Notes: a model not told the origin generated them from the sequence alone. A stretch of DNA of 10,004 nucleotides from Piscirickettsiaceae bacterium (GCA_027019045.1 JALUXI010000207.1:1-10004), one strand, 5' to 3'. Positions 1 to 6,531 are shown, counted from the first letter of the stretch. Translations and numbers: made by a program.

Positions 1-1092
1 GAACGCCTAAGAAAAGATCACTTTATCGGTAAAGCTGAAATGGTGATGAACTACTTCCGCTTTGTCGCTAAAGAGACCCGTGAATGGCTCGCTAAACTGG
101 GTGTTCGATCACTCGGCGAACTGGTGGGTCGTGTCGATCTGCTCAAAGTCATTGAAGAACCCTTGACTGAAAAGCAGAAAAATATCGATTTGTCTGCCTT
201 TATCACCGATGGAGGGGTGCCTGCGGATAAACCACAAACCGTTCAGGTTGACCGTAACGACCCTTGGGATCACGGCCACATTGCTGAAGAGATGGTGCAA
301 ACCGTCCTGCCTGCAATTGAACAGAAGCTGGGTGGCATCTACCACTTCGAACTGGTTAATACCGCCCGTTCTATCGGTGCCAGAGTGGCAGGTGAAATTG
401 CCCAACGATACGGCAATGACGGCATGAAAGACACGCCGATTACCCTGAAAATGACAGGTATTGCGGGGCAGTCTTTTGGTGTCTTCAATGTGGACGGATT
501 AAACCTCCACCTAGAAGGTGATGCCAATGACTATGTCGGTAAAGGTATGGCAGGCGGTGAAATTGTGATTCGTCCACCCGCTGGTTCTCAATTTGACCCT
601 CACACCACCCCGATTGTGGGCAACACCTGTTTGTACGGTGCCACAGGCGGTAAACTCTTTGCCAATGGTACAGGCGGTGAACGCTTTGGGGTAAGAAACT
701 CAGGCGCTACCGCAGTCGTAGAAGGCCTAGGTGATCACGGTTGTGAATATATGACAGGCGGTACCATTGTTAGCCTTGGCGATGTGGGTGTCAACTTTGG
801 TGCGGGGATGTCAGGAGGTTTGGCATTTGTATTAGACGAAAGCCGCACCCTGCAAGACAAACTCAATACCGAAATGGTCGAAGCGATTCGCATTGATACT
901 GAAGCTACCGAAACCTATCGTTTCTACTTGAAAGCCTTGATTAAAGAGTTCGTCGAAAAAACAGGCAGTACTTGGGGACAAGAGGTATTGAGCAACTTCA
1001 GCAAATATCTCCCTGACTTCTGGTTAATTAAATCTAGAGCGATCAGTGTCGATGACCTTTATCACCTTTTTGTTGAAAACACCGCCGCATAA
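1..1092 (+). CDS. gltB: Glutamate synthase (NADPH) large subunit, C-terminal part (5' end outside window)
   Basis: The large (alpha) subunit of bacterial glutamate synthase makes two glutamates from glutamine and 2-oxoglutarate in the cytoplasm, using electrons from GltD. The frame is open from base 1, so only the last 363 residues are present, roughly the final quarter of a family protein of about 1,480-1,500 residues. What is visible is the end of the FMN/Fe-S synthase domain (NYFRFVAKETREWLAKLG) and then the C-terminal right-handed beta-helix domain at about bases 450-860. That domain has regularly spaced glycines and conserved blocks such as GDANDYVGKGM, GNTCLYGATGGKLFA, GERFGVRNSGA and GCEYMTGG, which closely match E. 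coli GltB. The amidotransferase domain and the 3Fe-4S cysteines would lie upstream of the window. gltD starts 12 bases after the stop, so the two genes form an operon. The identification is very secure. Confidence 0.97.
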   Translation, partial: ERLRKDHFIGKAEMVMNYFRFVAKETREWLAKLGVRSLGELVGRVDLLKVIEEPLTEKQKNIDLSAFITDGGVPADKPQTVQVDRNDPWDHGHIAEEMVQTVLPAIEQKLGGIYHFELVNTARSIGARVAGEIAQRYGNDGMKDTPITLKMTGIAGQSFGVFNVDGLNLHLEGDANDYVGKGMAGGEIVIRPPAGSQFDPHTTPIVGNTCLYGATGGKLFANGTGGERFGVRNSGATAVVEGLGDHGCEYMTGGTIVSLGDVGVNFGAGMSGGLAFVLDESRTLQDKLNTEMVEAIRIDTEATETYRFYLKALIKEFVEKTGSTWGQEVLSNFSKYLPDFWLIKSRAISVDDLYHLFVENTAA

Positions 1093-1104
1093 GGAAGTTG
1101 AATC

Positions 1105-2514
1105 ATGGGAAATGTTAGACAATTTTTAGAACTCAATCGCCAGCTTCCTGAAAAAAAGGATGCGGCAGAACGCAAACATACCTTTGAAGAGATTTATCTC
1201 CCCTTCGATCCTGCTCATGCCATGGCACAAGCAGATCGCTGCCTGCACTGCGGGAATCCCTACTGTGAATGGGCGTGTCCTGTTCACAACTATATTCCCA
1301 ACTGGCTCAAGCTAGTGGCAGAAGGGAATATTATGGAAGCGGTAGAAATCTCGCACAAAACCAACTCGCTCCCCGAGATGTGCGGCCGCATCTGTCCGCA
1401 AGACCGTTTGTGTGAGCAAGCCTGTACTTTGGAAGACACCAACTTCGGTGCCGTCACCATTGGGGCAGTTGAAAAATACATCACTGATACGGCTGTCGAA
1501 AATGGCTGGACACCTGATCTATCTGATGTCACCATGACCGATAAAAAGGTTGCCATTGTCGGCGCAGGGCCTGCTGGCTTGGCGTGTGCCGATATTCTGA
1601 TTCGCAATGGGGTCAAACCTGTTGTCTTTGATAAACACCCAGAGATTGGCGGCCTGCTCACCTTCGGAATTCCGCAGTTTAAACTGGATAAAGAGATCGT
1701 CAAACGCCGCCGTGCCATTTTAGAAGGCATGGGGGTAGAGTTTGTACTCAATACCGAAATTGGCAAGGACATTCCATTTGAAACCTTGGTTAATGACTAT
1801 GATGCGGTTTTCCTCGGGATGGGAACTTACAAGCCGATGGCGGGGCGTTTCCCTGGCGAAGACTTGCCGCAAGTCTATAAAGCTTTAGATTTCTTAATTG
1901 GCAATGTCAAACACGAACTCGGCCTACCTCAAGAACCTGAGCCTTATGTCAGCATGGAAGGCAAAAGAGTCGTCGTGCTGGGAGGAGGAGACACCACTAT
2001 GGACTGTACCCGTACCTCGATTCGTCAAGGGGCAAAAGAGGTGTACTGTGTTTATCGCCGTGATGAAGAAAATATGCCAGGCTCCAAAGCCGAAGTGCGC
2101 AATGCCAAAGAAGAAGGCGTGGAATTCAAATTCAACCTTGCCCCTGTGGAAGTGATTGGTGATGGAAAAGTGGAAGGCATCAAAGTGATCGAAACCCGCT
2201 TGGGTGAACCCGATGAAAATGGTCGTCGCCGTCCTGAAACCGTGCCTGGTTCAGAGTTTGTGATTCCTTGTGATGCGGTGATTGTCGCTTTCGGTTTCCA
2301 ACCCAATCCACCTGAGTGGTTAAAAGAGTACGGCGTGGAGCTAACCGATTGGGATACGGTCAAGGCTTCCGAAAATAGCCTCTATCCCTTCCAGACCACC
2401 AACCCCAAAATCTTTGCAGGGGGTGATATGGTCAGAGGCTCTAGCCTAGTGGTTCACGCCATTAACGAAGCCCGACAAGCCGCCCAAGGCATTGTCGATA
2501 TGCTAGAAGTTTAG
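1105..2514 (+). CDS. gltD: Glutamate synthase (NADPH) small subunit
   Basis: The beta subunit of glutamate synthase oxidises NADPH through FAD and passes electrons through 4Fe-4S clusters to GltB. The 469-residue length is normal for the family. Two N-terminal cysteine groups hold the Fe-S clusters: C46, C49, C54, C58 and C93, C97, C103, C107. The FAD-binding GAGPAG is at residues 153-158, followed by GGLLTFGIP at 182-190. The NADPH-binding GGGDTTMDC is at 293-301. The C-terminal FAD motif FAGGDMVRGSSLVV is at 437-450. The start is supported by AAGGAAG about 8 bases upstream of the ATG and by the conserved N-terminus. It lies 12 bases after gltB and is co-transcribed with it, and the unit ends at the intrinsic terminator just downstream. 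No residue expected for function is missing. Confidence 0.97.
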   Translation: MGNVRQFLELNRQLPEKKDAAERKHTFEEIYLPFDPAHAMAQADRCLHCGNPYCEWACPVHNYIPNWLKLVAEGNIMEAVEISHKTNSLPEMCGRICPQDRLCEQACTLEDTNFGAVTIGAVEKYITDTAVENGWTPDLSDVTMTDKKVAIVGAGPAGLACADILIRNGVKPVVFDKHPEIGGLLTFGIPQFKLDKEIVKRRRAILEGMGVEFVLNTEIGKDIPFETLVNDYDAVFLGMGTYKPMAGRFPGEDLPQVYKALDFLIGNVKHELGLPQEPEPYVSMEGKRVVVLGGGDTTMDCTRTSIRQGAKEVYCVYRRDEENMPGSKAEVRNAKEEGVEFKFNLAPVEVIGDGKVEGIKVIETRLGEPDENGRRRPETVPGSEFVIPCDAVIVAFGFQPNPPEWLKEYGVELTDWDTVKASENSLYPFQTTNPKIFAGGDMVRGSSLVVHAINEARQAAQGIVDMLEV

Positions 2515-2524
2515 AGCGAAAATC

Positions 2525-2552
2525 AAAAAGGAGCCAGTGAGGCTCCTTTTTT
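2525..2552 (+). terminator. Intrinsic terminator of the gltBD operon
   Basis: An 11-bp perfect stem (AAAAAGGAGCC at 2525-2535, GGCTCCTTTTT at 2541-2551) encloses a 5-base loop, and the run of T at 2547-2552 follows the GC-rich part. It starts 10 bases after the gltD stop. This is a textbook Rho-independent terminator. It lies only 16 bases before the next plus-strand start codon, so it also affects that gene. Confidence 0.92.
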
Positions 2553-2567
2553 ATAAGAGGGTTTTCA

Positions 2568-2954
2568 ATGGCAAATAAAGAAGCAGGAAAATTATCCGTT
2601 CCCAGTACAGAATTTGGAGCGATTCCTAATTTTTTAAAAATGCCAAAAGACCAGCTCAAACAAGAGTTGAAGAAAACTCACCCTAATACACTGGCTTTAA
2701 AACTGCTGCACTATCCTCCTGAAGATGTCGCCATCATTGCCGCTGCCTTGGAACCCAAGCGACGCAAAGAGATGATGGAGACTTTAAAAATTCTAAGAGG
2801 GGAACATCTTTCTAAACCAGAAAAACAATCTATCAGTAAACAGCTCATTGCAGTACTGTTTATCAAACCTTTTCATCTGCACTATAAAAAAATCTTGATT
2901 ATGCTGACCATTTCGCTAGGTTTGCTCTATTTCTCCTTGGGGCAATTGCCCTGA
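2568..2954 (+). CDS. Small membrane-anchored protein with FliG-middle-domain-like segment, function unknown
   Basis: I do not recognise this 128-residue protein as a named family. Residues 35-72 (KKTHPNTLALKLLHYPPEDV and the following helix with LEPKRRKEMMETL) follow the pattern of the FliG middle domain, which has EHPQ-TIALIL-H-PPE-A, a run of small/hydrophobic residues, and then an LR-containing helix. Residues 107-125 are one hydrophobic segment (KILIMLTISLGLLYFSLGQL) close to the C-terminus, so it looks like a tail-anchored inner-membrane protein with a cytoplasmic N-terminus. AAGAGGG 6 bases before the ATG is a good ribosome binding site. No flagellar gene is nearby. The gene follows the gltBD terminator too closely for an obvious promoter of its own, so readthrough may supply its transcript. 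Its TGA stop is the first three bases of a long palindrome, so the present C-terminus may have been set by that element. That it is a real gene is likely; the FliG resemblance is from memory of the motif. Confidence 0.7.
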   Translation: MANKEAGKLSVPSTEFGAIPNFLKMPKDQLKQELKKTHPNTLALKLLHYPPEDVAIIAAALEPKRRKEMMETLKILRGEHLSKPEKQSISKQLIAVLFIKPFHLHYKKILIMLTISLGLLYFSLGQLP

Positions 2955-3113
2955 GCGCTTTGCATGAGTGGGACGCAAGAGAAAAAAGAAGTAAAATTGC
3001 TCGAATCAAGGCGGAAAACGCAGGCAATAGCTAGCTATTGCTAAGTTTTTCAACGAAGAGTCGGGGAATTTTAGCCTTTTTTATCCGTGTAGCCATATCG
3101 TGTAAAGCGCTCA
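2952..3113. repeat. 162-bp imperfect palindrome with 10-bp perfect terminal inverted repeats
   Basis: The sequence is symmetric about 3032/3033. The ends are perfect inverted repeats (TGAGCGCTTT at 2952-2961, AAAGCGCTCA at 3104-3113). The centre is an 18-bp perfect palindrome (GCAATAGCTAGCTATTGC, 3024-3041). Between these, the two 81-base arms align without a gap, and by my hand count about 52 of 81 positions are complementary, including TAAAATT and GAAAA blocks. It fills nearly the whole gap between two convergent genes, so its transcript from either strand would form a long hairpin that could act as a bidirectional terminator. The design resembles a miniature inverted-repeat element or an intergenic palindromic repeat family. 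Copy number cannot be judged from one window. I see no convincing target-site duplication. Confidence 0.8.
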
Positions 3114-3115
3114 CT

Positions 3116-4213
3116 CTAATACACATCCATTTGCAATTGTTGAGTCTGTTTTAGCTGTTGAACTCTTTCAACCGATGCTTCTTCACTCAACCCTGCATAT
3201 TGCTGAAGAATCTGCTGCAAAGACTTTTCAATCGCTGGGGCGAGCTTATCTTTACTGCCACAAACATACATCACCGCTCCCGCTTGGAGTTGCTGATAAA
3301 CCGCCTCTCCCGCTTCCAATAGTCGATGCTGTACATAAGCCTTTTCTTCACCATCCCGAGAAAAAGCGGTGGTGAGTTTCAGCAACCCTTGTTGCTGCCA
3401 AGCATCTAATTCTGAACGACATAAAAAAGTCGTCTCTTGATGCGTCTCTCCAAAAAAGAGCCAATTTTCCCCTACTGTCTGCCCCGCCTGCTTTTGTTGC
3501 TCACGGGCTTCCAGAAAGCCTAAAAAGGGTGCTAACCCTACGCCTGCGGCAATCATGATAATAGGCGTTTCACTTGACTCAGGCAGTTTAAAATTACGAT
3601 TGGATAAGAAGTCTCCCTCAATCTGCTCTCCTAGTTTCATTAGGGCAATATAGTTAGAAGCCACGCCGTAATGGATACGATGATGGGTTTCATATACCAC
3701 TTGGCGAATCAACAGCCTCACCTGCTGGGGATGCACCGTCTCACAAGAGGCGATAGAGTAATAACGAGGGGCTAAGGGAGACAGAAGTGTGAGCAGCTCT
3801 GTTTTCAGTGAACTCAATTTTGGAAAAGCATTGAGAAGATCCAAAATGTCCCGACCATAGGCATATTCCATCATCTGTTGACGGTCAGTCCATGAATATC
3901 CATCTAAGTAGTCAAAATATTGTCGTTGGAGTTTATTGAGAATCGCAGGGTTGAGCTGGCTAATTTCTAAATGATTTGTCAGTGCCTCATCCACCGAAAC
4001 CTCACCCACACGGCGTAATGTCACCCTTTCTTGTCCCGTTAACCCCAATTTTTGCTTGATTTCAGCGATCAGGACTGGGGAATTTGAGACTTTAAGCGTT
4101 AACCAATCGCCAGGTTGATAGTGTGCCTCTTCTTGATATTTAAAAGTGACACACCAGACCGTTTTATCCGCTTGTGGGGTTTGGTTCTGTTTTTCGACTA
4201 AAGTTAGCTTCAT
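3116..4213 (-). CDS. Stand-alone CysJ-like NADPH/FAD reductase (no flavodoxin domain)
   Basis: This is a 365-residue flavin reductase of the ferredoxin-NADP reductase superfamily, closest by eye to the C-terminal part of sulfite reductase flavoprotein CysJ. Visible motifs are YQPGDWL at 32-38 (start of the FAD domain), the connecting-domain stretch DEALTNHLEIS near 75-85, FAD-binding RYYSIAS at 150-156, GVASNYI at 183-189, NADP-binding AAGVGLAPF at 222-230, the SRD/K/YVQ set at 285-295 expected for NADPH, VCG at 317-319, and a terminal DVY as in E. coli CysJ. The N-terminal FMN flavodoxin domain is absent, so electrons must go to a separate carrier or enzyme. The first in-frame ATG (4225) lacks a ribosome binding site. 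I chose the ATG at 4213, which has GGAGAG 5 bases upstream. It is downstream of, and probably co-transcribed with, the coiled-coil membrane protein gene. The natural acceptor is unknown. Confidence 0.85.
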   Translation of the reverse strand: MKLTLVEKQNQTPQADKTVWCVTFKYQEEAHYQPGDWLTLKVSNSPVLIAEIKQKLGLTGQERVTLRRVGEVSVDEALTNHLEISQLNPAILNKLQRQYFDYLDGYSWTDRQQMMEYAYGRDILDLLNAFPKLSSLKTELLTLLSPLAPRYYSIASCETVHPQQVRLLIRQVVYETHHRIHYGVASNYIALMKLGEQIEGDFLSNRNFKLPESSETPIIMIAAGVGLAPFLGFLEAREQQKQAGQTVGENWLFFGETHQETTFLCRSELDAWQQQGLLKLTTAFSRDGEEKAYVQHRLLEAGEAVYQQLQAGAVMYVCGSKDKLAPAIEKSLQQILQQYAGLSEEASVERVQQLKQTQQLQMDVY

Positions 4214-4243
4214 TCTGCTCTCCATGATTTTGGAGAGATTATA

Positions 4244-4753
4244 TTACATCACATTCAGTAGCTTTTGCGCTAAAACAGAGATCCAAGGGGCGGTTGCAAG
4301 AATCGTCACTGCTGCCATTAAGCCCGACATCAAACCAATGCCAATCAAAGGCAAGACACTGTTCTGTTGGATTTCCACCTTCTTGAGTTGCTTTTCCATG
4401 CCTGAAAACAGATCCACCTGTTTTTTTAACAGACCATTTAAGGTTTTAATCTGCTTAAACAGCAACTTCTGCTCTTTTTCCAGCTTCTTATGGGCATCGG
4501 TTGTCTGTTTATCCACCTGGCGCATCTGTTGCGCCAATTGACCAATGGAAGCGTCCATCTGTTTGACGAGACTTTCAATGGCTGTTTTATCCTCTTTTAA
4601 CCACTCATAATCAGGATCCAGCATATCTTCCATACCAAATCCTGCTAGGTGATCACTGATATCACGACCTTGTGACTGCTGGCGTTTCAAAGCCTGCTCC
4701 AATAATAAACTCTTTGAACTCAAAGGTTCCACTTCTCTTAAATCAATCGACAT
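4244..4753 (-). CDS. Coiled-coil protein with C-terminal membrane segment, function unknown
   Basis: I do not recognise this 169-residue protein. The first 50 residues are polar, with an acidic patch (MEDMLDPDYEWLKED, 41-55). Residues 56-130 are rich in K, Q, E and regularly spaced L, I, M, V, consistent with a long alpha-helical coiled coil. Residues 133-156 form one hydrophobic membrane segment (VLPLIGIGLMSGLMAAVTIL), followed by a short tail. It is therefore probably anchored in the inner membrane with the coiled coil in the cytoplasm. AAGGGAAGAG a few bases before the ATG is a strong ribosome binding site. The reductase gene begins 30 bases after its stop on the same strand, so the two probably form an operon, and this protein could tether or organise the reductase; that is inference. 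Small tail-anchored coiled-coil proteins of mobilisation loci look superficially similar, but nothing else here supports that. Confidence 0.75.
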   Translation of the reverse strand: MSIDLREVEPLSSKSLLLEQALKRQQSQGRDISDHLAGFGMEDMLDPDYEWLKEDKTAIESLVKQMDASIGQLAQQMRQVDKQTTDAHKKLEKEQKLLFKQIKTLNGLLKKQVDLFSGMEKQLKKVEIQQNSVLPLIGIGLMSGLMAAVTILATAPWISVLAQKLLNVM

Positions 4754-4793
4754 TGCACTCTTCCCTTGTCATTTTTTTGACAGTTTTTATTTC

Positions 4794-4802
4794 TGTTATA
4801 AT
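4794..4802 (+). promoter_or_regulatory. Extended -10 promoter of nfo
   Basis: TGTTATAAT is a perfect -10 hexamer (4797-4802) preceded by the extended -10 TG. A perfect TTGACA lies at 4777-4782, but the 14-base spacing is too short for a normal -35, so the extended -10 probably carries the promoter. The predicted transcript starts near 4809, giving a leader of about 35 bases. The opposite strand reads TATAAC here, 19 bases from a TTGGCA at 4825-4820, which may be the divergent promoter of the coiled-coil/reductase unit. Confidence 0.6.
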
Positions 4803-4843
4803 CCATTTATCACAAACTATGCCAACTTTTAAAAGGTCTCGTT

Positions 4844-5680
4844 ATGAAATACATTGGCGCCCATGTCTCCGCCGCTGGGGGTGTGGAAAATGCCCCGCTT
4901 CGTGCGCACGAAATCGGTGCGACCGCTTTTGGATTATTTACCAAAAATCAACGGCAATGGCAGGCTAAACCCTTGAGTGACAGTTCCATTCACGCCTTTA
5001 AAGAAAACTGTACCAAGTTGGGTTATACCCCTAAGCAGATTCTGCCGCATGATAGCTATTTAATTAACCTTGGACACCCTGAGGTGGATAAGCGACAGAA
5101 GTCACTGGATGCATTTATCGATGAGTTACACCGCTGTGAACAGCTGGGGATTGATCGATTGAATTTCCATCCTGGCAGCCATTTGCGGATGATGAGCGAA
5201 GAGGCGTGCATGGATCTTATTGCCGAGAGTTTAAATTTTGCTTTATCACAAACACAGAGCGTGATAGCGGTGCTAGAAAATACGGCAGGACAAGGTTCTA
5301 ATTTGGGGTATCGGTTTGAGCAACTGGCTTATATGATTGAACGAGTGGAGGACAAATCTCGAGTGGGGGTCTGTATCGATACTTGTCATGCCTATGCAGC
5401 GGGCTATGATTTAAAAAATAATTACGATAGCGTGATGCAAGCGTTTGCAGAGACGGTTGGCTTTGAGTATTTAAAAGGAATGCACCTGAATGATTCTAAA
5501 GGCAAACTCGGCTCTCGAATTGACCGCCATCATAGTTTGGGTGAGGGCGAACTGGGTTGGGAACCTTTTGAACGCATTATGCAAGATGATCGCATTGATG
5601 AGATTCCCATGATTTTAGAAACCATCAACCCCAACCGCTGGCCTGAAGAAATTGCCCAACTCAAGGATTTTTCCTCTTGA
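4844..5680 (+). CDS. nfo: Endonuclease IV (AP endonuclease)
   Basis: This DNA repair enzyme cuts the phosphodiester bond 5' of abasic sites in base excision repair and uses three zinc ions. The 278-residue length fits the family (E. coli Nfo has 285). The TIM-barrel signature MKYIGAHVSAAGG opens the protein. All nine zinc ligands known from E. coli Nfo can be placed: H69, H109, E145, D179, H182, H214, D227, H229 and E259. They lie in the conserved blocks LPHDSYLINLG, NFHPGSH, LENTAGQG, CIDTCHAYAAGYD, MHLNDSKG, DRHHSLGEG and ILETINP. The start is supported by AAAAGG 7 bases upstream and by MKYIGAHVS being the usual N-terminus. It is a single-gene unit with its own promoter, divergent from the coiled-coil/reductase pair and convergent with the Rieske gene. 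Confidence 0.97.
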   Translation: MKYIGAHVSAAGGVENAPLRAHEIGATAFGLFTKNQRQWQAKPLSDSSIHAFKENCTKLGYTPKQILPHDSYLINLGHPEVDKRQKSLDAFIDELHRCEQLGIDRLNFHPGSHLRMMSEEACMDLIAESLNFALSQTQSVIAVLENTAGQGSNLGYRFEQLAYMIERVEDKSRVGVCIDTCHAYAAGYDLKNNYDSVMQAFAETVGFEYLKGMHLNDSKGKLGSRIDRHHSLGEGELGWEPFERIMQDDRIDEIPMILETINPNRWPEEIAQLKDFSS

Positions 5681-5712
5681 TCTAAAAGCTTTACACGAAT
5701 GGGATAATGTCT

Positions 5713-5738
5713 GGTTCCCATGCTTCTGCTTGGGAACC
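5713..5738. repeat. REP-like palindrome downstream of nfo
   Basis: GGTTCCCA (5713-5720) and TGGGAACC (5731-5738) form an 8-bp perfect stem with a 10-base loop. No T-run follows on either strand, so it is not a classical intrinsic terminator. The GTTCCCA-loop-TGGGAAC pattern resembles REP-type intergenic palindromes common in gammaproteobacteria. It lies between convergent genes, where such elements usually sit and can protect mRNA 3' ends. Only one copy is visible here. Confidence 0.55.
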
Positions 5739-5811
5739 AATACGATTTGACAAGTATTTCTAACACTTAAAGTGCTTATCCTTTCCCTCGTTGGAGCGCA
5801 GGAAACCTAGC

Positions 5812-6510
5812 CTAACACATCACTTGCATTTGACTGTATTTACTCCCTAACACAACGGGGGCTTGTTTTTCGACCAGTTGTTTATAGGCTCGACGACCAT
5901 ACTCTTTTTTGAGTTTATGTTTATAGGCTTTAAAGAAATCTTTCAAAATATCATGCCCATAAATGCCATTTACAGCATAGGTATCGGTTTTTTCATCCCA
6001 CTCTAACCGCACTGCCATTAAAGGATTGCTCGCTGGCCCTTTGGTGACTTTTCCGCCTTGCATGGGATCATATACAGAATTATGTGCACAACAAACAATC
6101 TGCCCTGCACCCCCTGCGACATCACTTTTATCAGAATTGTAATTGATCATACTCAATGCTTTATTGGGATATTGCAACTGGTGCTGACAGATGGCTACAA
6201 ATGCAACAACGGATTTTTTAGGCCCCACGCCACCCAACCATTGATAGTTTGTGCCTTCAGAAGTCGGCAGTTCGCCCTGTGTATTTAAAGGGGTGCCTAA
6301 ATCAATTAAAAAACAGGGAGTACTTTGATAAGGGTATTGAAATAGATACTCTGTTTTGGGTTGAATTTGATCACTTTTAAGAGGATGTCCATCTGCATCC
6401 GTGAGGGTGACCTTATTAAATTCTAATACCTCTGCATAAGCTAAGAACTGAGGGAGCATTGAAGCTGCAACCCCCATTGAACAAGCTTTTAAAAATTCTC
6501 TACGATCCAT
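5812..6510 (-). CDS. Tat-exported Rieske 2Fe-2S protein
   Basis: This 232-residue electron-transfer protein is probably periplasmic or membrane-anchored. The N-terminus MDRREFLKACSMGVAASMLP is a twin-arginine signal: the RR motif at 3-4 is followed by a hydrophobic stretch, with possible cleavage near AYA at 24-26. The Rieske ligands are C108-x-H110 and C140-x-x-H143, followed by NSVYDP, GGKV and GPASNPL, as in the cluster-binding fold. The 29-residue gap between the two ligand pairs is longer than in bc1 Rieske proteins, and the extra cysteines forming their disulfide are not at the usual places. I chose the ATG at 6510, which has AAAAGG about 7 bases upstream and puts the RR motif next to the N-terminus. 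The in-frame ATG at 6540 would add ten residues and has no such site. The gene follows an FccB-like flavoprotein gene on the same strand, suggesting it is the flavoprotein's redox partner. It has no transmembrane helix beyond the signal region. The substrate pathway is inferred. Confidence 0.85.
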   Translation of the reverse strand: MDRREFLKACSMGVAASMLPQFLAYAEVLEFNKVTLTDADGHPLKSDQIQPKTEYLFQYPYQSTPCFLIDLGTPLNTQGELPTSEGTNYQWLGGVGPKKSVVAFVAICQHQLQYPNKALSMINYNSDKSDVAGGAGQIVCCAHNSVYDPMQGGKVTKGPASNPLMAVRLEWDEKTDTYAVNGIYGHDILKDFFKAYKHKLKKEYGRRAYKQLVEKQAPVVLGSKYSQMQVMC

Positions 6511-6531
6511 ATTTTTTCCTTTTAAATAGGC

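Noticed and set aside
1290..1772. 160-codon open frame on the minus strand inside gltD
   Set aside because: It is fully antisense to well-conserved gltD coding sequence, the peptide resembles no known family, and it has no plausible ribosome binding site or promoter. It reflects codon bias of gltD.
2940..3115. Target-site duplication around the 162-bp palindrome
   Set aside because: The bases flanking the two ends do not repeat each other at any convincing length, so transposition cannot be claimed from this copy.
4146..4541. 131-codon open frame on the plus strand across the start of the reductase and the coiled-coil gene
   Set aside because: It is antisense to two genes with strong start signals and, for the reductase, clear homology. 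Its hydrophobic, Cys/Phe-rich peptide is what the complement of Lys/Glu-rich coding sequence yields.
4767..4782. TGTCA/TGACA hairpin around a T-run upstream of nfo
   Set aside because: The stem is only 5 bp with a T-rich loop; the TTGACA part is better explained as promoter-like sequence, and nothing suggests a terminator there.
5739..5811. Intrinsic terminator for the Rieske gene or nfo in the rest of the convergent gap
   Set aside because: Only a 5-bp CACTT/AAGTG stem is visible, without a T-run on either strand.
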